The position numbers and the translations under genes are program-made. The notes beneath the pieces are model-generated. The model was given only the letters and a program-made list of their open reading frames with translations. It was not told the origin of the DNA and ran no database searches. A stretch of DNA of 64,000 nt from Deltaproteobacteria bacterium (lineage in GTDB: Bacteria > Myxococcota_A > Polyangia > Haliangiales > Haliangiaceae), in the NCBI GenBank assembly GCA_025353585.1, contig JANXOM010000013.1, positions 1-64,000 on the forward strand, read 5' to 3'. The first letter of the stretch is position 1. Each line of letters starts with the position of its first letter. This document shows positions 59,634 through 64,000 of this stretch, piece by piece.

Positions 59634-61269
59634 TACTTCCTGAACATCGCGAGCATGCGGCGGGTCACGAGGAAGCCGCCGGAGATGTTGATGGTGGCGA
59701 ACAGGGTCGCGATGACCGCGACGATGACGGGCGTCGTGGTGCCGCCGCGCGCGTCGAGCAACCCGCCCACGACGATGATGCCGCTGATCGCGTTCGTCAC
59801 GCTCATCAGCGGCGTGTGCAGCGCGGCCGCCACGCCCCAGACGACCTGGAACCCGACGAACACGGCGAGCACGAACACCGTCAGGTGCTGGATCAGATGG
59901 ATCGTCTGGTCGGATGCGGTGGCGTCGAGCGTGCCGAACCGCAGCCCGAGCCAGAGGCACGCGAGCACGAGCCCGATGCCCGCCATCACCATGCCCGTCG
60001 TCTTCGACGGCGCCGCCGCCGGCGCGCCGTGGCCGTGGCCGCCGGGCTTCTTCGCGGCCGGGGCCGGAGCGGCGACCGCCACGGGCTTCGCGACCTCGAC
60101 CGGCTTCGAAGCGGCCGCCGCGGGCGCGCTCTCCTTCGCCGTCATCGGCGGCGCCGGCCATTTCACCTCGCCCGCCTCGAGCACGAGCGCCGGCCGGACC
60201 GCGTCGTTCTCGTGGTCGAGCTTCCAGCCCTTGGCGCCGCCCATCTCCTCGAGGAAGTGCCAGAGGTTCGTGCCGTACAGGTCCGATGCGACGTGCGCCA
60301 TCCGGCTCGCGAGGTCGGTGTACCCGATGATCGTGACGCCCTGGTGGACGACCGCCTCGCCGGGGACCGTGAGCTCGCAGTTGCCGCCCTGCTCCGCGGC
60401 CATGTCGACGATGACGGAGCCCGGCTTCATGAGCTCGACCATGTCGGCGAGCCACAGCTTCGGCGCGGGCCGGCCGGGGATGAGCGCCGTCGTGATGACG
60501 ATGTCGACCTCCTTCGCCTGCGCGCGGAACGTCGCGTACTCGGCGTCGAGGAACTCCTTGCTCATCTCCTTGGCGTAGCCGCCACCGCCCTCGCCGCTCT
60601 CCTTGATGGAGACGGTGAGGAACTCGCCGCCGAGCGACTTGATCTGCTCCTCGACGCTCGCGCGCACGTCGAACGCGCGGACGATCGCGCCAAGGCCCTT
60701 CGCCGCCCCGAGCGCCGCGAGCCCCGCGACGCCGGCGCCGATGACGAGGACCTTGGCCGGCGGAATCTTGCCGGCGGCCGTGAACTGGCCGGTGAAGAAG
60801 CTGCCGAACCGGTTCGCCGCCTCGACGACGGCGCGGTAGCCGGAGATGTTCGCCATCGACGACAGCGCGTCCATCTTCTGCGCGCGCGAGATGCGCGGGA
60901 TCTGATCCATCGCGAGCACGTTGATCTTCCGCGTCGCGAGCCGGGCGATCAGCGGCGCGTTCTGCGCGGGGTAGAGGAAGGAGATCAGCGTCGCGCCCTC
61001 GCGCATGCGGTCGGCCTCGCACGTGCCGTCGTCCTGGAGCGCCGGCGGGCGGACCTTGAGGACGATGTCGCTCGTGGACCAGGCGGCCGCGGGGTCGACG
61101 ACCGTCGCGCCGGCGGATCGTATTGCGCGTCCGGGTAGCTCGCGAGCGAGCCGGCGCCGCGCTCGACCTGGACGTCCCAGCCCGCCTTCACCCACTTCGC
61201 GACCCCCGCAGGGGACGCGGCGACCCGGCGTTCGTCCGGCCGGGTCTCTTTGACGATTCCCAACTTCAT
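59633..61269 (-). CDS. pntA: NAD(P) transhydrogenase subunit alpha, frameshifted near the N-terminus
   Basis: The protein is split between two frames. From ATG 61269 one frame gives the PntA start ([37 protein letters not shown]); the rest ([21 protein letters not shown] onward) is in another frame, joining near 61117 as if one base were missing. The remainder is intact: NAD domain with [30 protein letters not shown] and [14 protein letters not shown], an Ala/Pro/Lys/His linker, and three or four membrane helices. No slippery heptamer is evident, so a sequencing error or recent mutation is more likely than programmed shifting. pntB follows intact. Confidence 0.88.
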
Positions 61270-61331
61270 GAAGTGGCGGAACCATGCCGTAGCGGGGTCA
61301 CGAGCGGAAGGGCCGCGCGGCGCAAATCTGC

Positions 61332-61337
61332 TAGCGT
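61332..61337 (+). promoter_or_regulatory. Putative -10 element TAGCGT for the gene at 61345
   Basis: TAGCGT, then TTGCAGC, then GTG. It is in the 75-bp region divergent from pntA. Confidence 0.4.
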
Positions 61338-61344
61338 TTGCAGC

Positions 61345-62316
61345 GTGTTAAGCACGGAAACGATCGACGTCGGTGACGGCATCGCAGTGACGGCGGCGCC
61401 GGAGGTCCACGCGCTCCTGGGGCGGGCCCACGCGATCCGGGACGCGTCCGGGCAGGCCCTCACGTGGATGTCGGTCACCGACTGGACGCGACCAACCGAG
61501 CTACCGACCGTCGCGGAGCCGGGGCGCCTGCCCCCGGGCGCGGGCGCGGCGATCCTGAACCTGATCGCCGAGCGGGCGGCGGCGGCCGGGGTGGCGGCGC
61601 TGCACTACGCCGGGCCCTACCCGACGCCGGCCCTCTGGCGGGCGGCCGCGCGATCGTTCCGCGCGCAGGGCGGCGCGGAGCCTGCGTTCTGCGCCGACGT
61701 GGTCGGCCGCGCGGCCCGGGTGGCGCGCGAGGTGATGCGCGAGATCGCGTTCGTGCCGGCGCCGCATCGCCGCGTCGCGTGGGCGGCGGGCGGCGGATGG
61801 AGCGAGGTGCGCGACGGCGTGGAGCGCGTCGTGGTCGGAGGGATCGGCTACGAGCGCACGGGCTCGCCGGCGCGGCTGGTCGAGACCGAGCGCGGCGCGG
61901 TGGCGGCGGAGCTGTGGTTCGGGGACGCGAGCTATGCGCGCGTGGCCGTCGTCGATGCGACCGGCGCGCTCGTGGGCGCCGTGCAGCCGGTGCCGCCGCT
62001 CTCGTCGCGCGTTCTCGGCCAGCAGTTCCCGCGGCCGCTACGCGATGCGATCGCCGAGCTCGTCGCCGACCTGGTCCCGCCGGTGCTCGCGGAGGCAGCG
62101 CAGGCGCGCGTGGCCGCCACGCCGATCCGCTGGGCCGACCTCGGCGCACGCGCCGCGCGATCGGACGCGGAGGGCTTCGCGCTGCACGCGGCGCTCTGGG
62201 AGCATGTCGGACCGCACGGTCTGCCGCGGCTCGCGCTCGCGATCGCCGAGGCGCTGGCGCCCGCGGTCACGGGCGCGCTGGTCTCCGATCTGGCGCGTGT
62301 TAGCGTCTCGCCATGA
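61345..62316 (+). CDS. Hypothetical protein, Ala/Arg-rich
   Basis: A 323-residue protein from GTG 61345. There is no signal peptide or clear domain motif. Strand/helix alternation is regular (GVAALHYAGPYPTPALWRAAARSF, REIAFVPAPHRRVAWAAGGGWSEVRDGVERVVVGGIGYER, VAVVDATGALVGAVQPVPPL), suggesting a folded cytoplasmic protein. Its codon usage resembles the neighbours. It is divergent from pntA and overlaps the next gene by 4 bp (ATGA), suggesting co-expression. I do not recognise it. Confidence 0.65.
   Translation: MLSTETIDVGDGIAVTAAPEVHALLGRAHAIRDASGQALTWMSVTDWTRPTELPTVAEPGRLPPGAGAAILNLIAERAAAAGVAALHYAGPYPTPALWRAAARSFRAQGGAEPAFCADVVGRAARVAREVMREIAFVPAPHRRVAWAAGGGWSEVRDGVERVVVGGIGYERTGSPARLVETERGAVAAELWFGDASYARVAVVDATGALVGAVQPVPPLSSRVLGQQFPRPLRDAIAELVADLVPPVLAEAAQARVAATPIRWADLGARAARSDAEGFALHAALWEHVGPHGLPRLALAIAEALAPAVTGALVSDLARVSVSP
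62301..62306 (+). promoter_or_regulatory. Putative -10 element TAGCGT inside the 3' end of the upstream gene
   Basis: TAGCGT, then CTCGCC, then ATG 62313. The hexamer lies within the last codons of the gene at 61345, so the DUF3060 gene may have its own leaderless transcript despite the 4-bp overlap. Confidence 0.4.
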
Positions 62317-62702
62317 AGCTGGCCGCCCTGTTCTGTCTCCTCGTTCCGTCGCTGGCGCTCGCCGAGAACCAGCTGATGGACGACAAGCAGACCGTCACCT
62401 ACGACTGCGCGACGGACGCGGCGACCGACGTCGTGGGCAACGAGAACGTGATCGTCCTCCAGGGCGAGTGCGACGAGGTCAACGTCTCGGGGAATCACAA
62501 CAAGATCACCGGTGTTCACGCGAAGTCGATCAACGTCTCGGGCACCGACAACGCGCTCGCGATCAAGGTGATGGACGCGGTCAACCTGACCGGGAACCGC
62601 AACGCCCTGACGTGGACGAAGGCGTCGGCGAAGGACGCCGGGCCGACGGTCAACAACGTCGGCAAGGGCAACAAGATCTCCGGCGTCGCGCCGAAGAAGT
62701 AG
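62313..62702 (+). CDS. Exported DUF3060 protein
   Basis: A 129-residue protein with a Sec signal peptide (LAALFCLLVPSLALA, cleavage before ENQ). The mature part has short NVSGN/NLTGN-type repeats (EVNVSGNHNKITGV, SINVSGTDNALAI, AVNLTGNRNALTW, NNVGKGNKISGV), the DUF3060 pattern, likely a small beta-solenoid. One Cys pair (YDCATD, GECDE) may form a disulfide. The role is unknown. It is convergent with aat, with no gap between stops. Confidence 0.82.
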   Translation: MKLAALFCLLVPSLALAENQLMDDKQTVTYDCATDAATDVVGNENVIVLQGECDEVNVSGNHNKITGVHAKSINVSGTDNALAIKVMDAVNLTGNRNALTWTKASAKDAGPTVNNVGKGNKISGVAPKK

Positions 62703-63443
62703 CTACGCCGTGCCGTCGGGCGGCGTCGAGTCGCCCCCACCCGCGGCGAACGCGTCGAGATCCAGCTCGAACGTCCACGTCCCGCGCTTCGTCGGCTCGT
62801 CGAGCGCGGGCTTGAGCAGCTCCATGTACCTCAGCCGCGGCACCTCGTATGCGCCGAACCGCGCGAGGTGCTCGGTGTGCACCTGGCAATCGATGAGGCC
62901 GATGTTCCACGCCGCGAGCTGGCGCGCGCACGCGGTGAACGCGATCTTCGACGCGTCCGGGGCCCGCGCGAACATCGACTCGCCGAAGAACGCCCCGCCG
63001 AGTGACACGCCGTAGAGGCCTCCGACGAGCGTGTCGCCGTCCCACGCCTCGATCGAGTGCGCGAAGCCGAGGCGATGCAGCTTCGTGTACGCGTCGATCA
63101 TCTCCGGGATGAGCCACGTCCCCGCCTGCCCCGGCCGCGGCACCGTCCCGCAGCCCGCGAGCACGTCCTCGAATGCGGTGTCCATCTTCAGCTCGTACGG
63201 TTGCCGGCGGATCGCCTTCTTCAGGCTGCGCTGCACGGTGAGCTCGCGCGTCGTCATCACCATGCGGGGATCGGGCGAGTGCCACAGGATCGGCAGGTTC
63301 TCCGCGTACCAGGGGAAAATGCCCTGGGTGTAGCCGAGCAGCAGCCGCTCCGGCCGCAGGTCACCGCCGAGGGCAAGCAGACCGTCCTCCGCCAGGTGGA
63401 CGGGCGGAAAGACGAGGCGGTCATCGAGCCGGAAGACCGGCAT
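62703..63443 (-). CDS. aat: Leucyl/phenylalanyl-tRNA--protein transferase
   Basis: A 246-residue enzyme that adds Leu or Phe to N-terminal Arg/Lys of proteins, marking them for ClpAP degradation. Marks: FPPVHLAEDGLLALGGDLRPERLLLGYTQGIFPWY, ILWHSPDPRMV, GTWLIPEMIDAYTKLHRLGFAHSIEAWDGDTLVGGLYGVSLGGAFFGESMF, and IDCQVHTEHLARFGAYEVPR. Length is typical. TATGAT lies six nt before the ATG. clpS and clpA, its usual partners, are not in this window. Confidence 0.96.
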   Translation of the reverse strand: MPVFRLDDRLVFPPVHLAEDGLLALGGDLRPERLLLGYTQGIFPWYAENLPILWHSPDPRMVMTTRELTVQRSLKKAIRRQPYELKMDTAFEDVLAGCGTVPRPGQAGTWLIPEMIDAYTKLHRLGFAHSIEAWDGDTLVGGLYGVSLGGAFFGESMFARAPDASKIAFTACARQLAAWNIGLIDCQVHTEHLARFGAYEVPRLRYMELLKPALDEPTKRGTWTFELDLDAFAAGGGDSTPPDGTA

Positions 63444-63449
63444 TCGCGC

Positions 63450-63455
63450 ATCATA
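63450..63455 (-). promoter_or_regulatory. Putative -10 element TATGAT for aat
   Basis: TATGAT on the minus strand, followed by GCGCGA and ATG 63443; the best -10 match of the set. Confidence 0.5.
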
Positions 63456-63472
63456 GCGCGCGATCGGAGGTT

Positions 63473-63478
63473 TAGAGT
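63473..63478 (+). promoter_or_regulatory. Putative -10 element TAGAGT for the gene at 63485
   Basis: TAGAGT, then CCCGCG, then GTG. It is divergent from the aat element, 17 bp away. Confidence 0.4.
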
Positions 63479-63484
63479 CCCGCG

Positions 63485-64000
63485 GTGAGCTTTCGCCGCA
63501 CCGCGATCTGTTTCCTCGTCGCGCTCGCCGCGTGCGCGCCGGTACAACAGAGGTTCCCGGACGATGTCGCGGCCGCGCTCGCGCGCGACTCGATGCGCCG
63601 CCTCGAGACCGATCACTTCATCATCTACTACGCGGAGCAGCGCGGCGCCGAGATCTCGCGCTTCGCCCAGCACGCCGAGCGCTGCGCGTCCGCGGTGCGC
63701 ACGGCCACGCTGATCAAGGACGGCGAGTGGGGGGACAAGATGGTCGTCGTCATGCCCGACGAGCCGTTCAACAACGCGTTCGTCGCCGAGGAGGGCGGCG
63801 GCTACGAGACCGTCGCCGTGATCCCGACCTACGCGACGCTCGACTTCACGACGGAGTTCGGCCTCGCGCCCGATCCCGGGCTCATCGCGTGCCACGAGCT
63901 CACGCACTACGTGCACTTCCAGCAGGTCGCTGGCTTCTGGAGGCACATGAACGACCTGTTCGGCCACCTCTACGACCCGCAGGCCGGCTTCGATCCGTGG
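63485..64000 (+). CDS. Lipoprotein with HExxH zinc-peptidase motif, cut by the window edge
   Basis: 172 codons are visible from GTG 63485 and the frame is still open at 64000. The signal ends in a lipobox (FLVALAAC). The mature part has LETDHFIIYYAEQRGAEISRFAQHAERC, typical of the start of peptidase-MA-like secreted proteins, and CHELTHYVHFQQ, an HExxH site with His137 and His141. It is likely a surface zinc protease or protease-like protein; the third ligand and any C-terminal domain lie beyond the window. Confidence 0.75.
   Translation, partial: MSFRRTAICFLVALAACAPVQQRFPDDVAAALARDSMRRLETDHFIIYYAEQRGAEISRFAQHAERCASAVRTATLIKDGEWGDKMVVVMPDEPFNNAFVAEEGGGYETVAVIPTYATLDFTTEFGLAPDPGLIACHELTHYVHFQQVAGFWRHMNDLFGHLYDPQAGFDPW

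Noticed and set aside
61105..61125. Programmed ribosomal frameshift in pntA
   Set aside because: No slippery heptamer or downstream stimulatory hairpin is evident, and PntA is not known to use frameshifting; an error or mutation is simpler.

Overview
The window is a very GC-rich chromosomal segment packed with protein genes: 59 are called here, 58 complete in extent and one cut by the right edge. I see no tRNA, rRNA, CRISPR, phage or transposase gene. The many secreted lipoproteins with Gly/Ser/Asp-rich linkers after the lipobox Cys, an RsbRD-type histidine kinase, a planctomycete-like DUF1549/DUF1588/DUF1501 module and a lone GroEL suggest a Myxococcota-like (former deltaproteobacterial) soil or aquatic bacterium. 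This is an inference; no marker gene in the window fixes the lineage.

Layout. 0.05-8.9 kb: a beta-helix lipoprotein, a phosphoesterase, an endonuclease/exonuclease/phosphatase-family protein, a FUSC membrane protein, a wax-ester/diacylglycerol acyltransferase and a methyltransferase. 8.9-14.1 kb (minus): an ice-binding-like lipoprotein, then an eRF1-like protein, phosphoketolase and acetate kinase that look co-transcribed. 14.2-24.3 kb: an MFS exporter, an alpha/beta hydrolase, a sensor kinase, GroEL, a membrane-anchored ferritin-like protein, polyphosphate glucokinase, a dienelactone hydrolase, a 230-bp nested inverted repeat, a second ferritin-like protein and a DJ-1/PfpI protein. 24.3-29.4 kb: a four-gene exported module whose first gene junction carries a repeat element. 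29.6-36.8 kb: the arginine operon argC-argJB-argR-argG-argH-argF, with argJ and argB fused in one frame. 36.9-46.3 kb: an M50-like protease, an Old Yellow Enzyme-like oxidoreductase, a truncated Uma2 gene, an M13 metallopeptidase and two tandem heparinase-like lipoproteins. 46.5-58.2 kb: an OPA-type transporter, lipoproteins, NudC, a second ice-binding-like protein, a CNB-DUF1003 protein, TauE, small zinc-binding and PRC-barrel proteins, DUF72, a second flavin oxidoreductase and Bcp. 58.2-64 kb: pntAB (pntA frameshifted as read), unknown proteins, Aat and a zinc-protease-like lipoprotein running off the edge.

How the genes work together. The clear pathways are recycling-type arginine biosynthesis (argD is not here), the phosphoketolase-acetate kinase route from sugar phosphates to acetate and ATP, and NAD(P) transhydrogenation. 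Much of the rest is cell-envelope and stress biology.

The three most interesting signals are: (1) the nested inverted repeat at 22756-22985; (2) a TANNNT hexamer 5-8 nt before the start codon of 15 genes on both strands, suggesting widespread leaderless transcription; and (3) the ArgJ-ArgB fusion.
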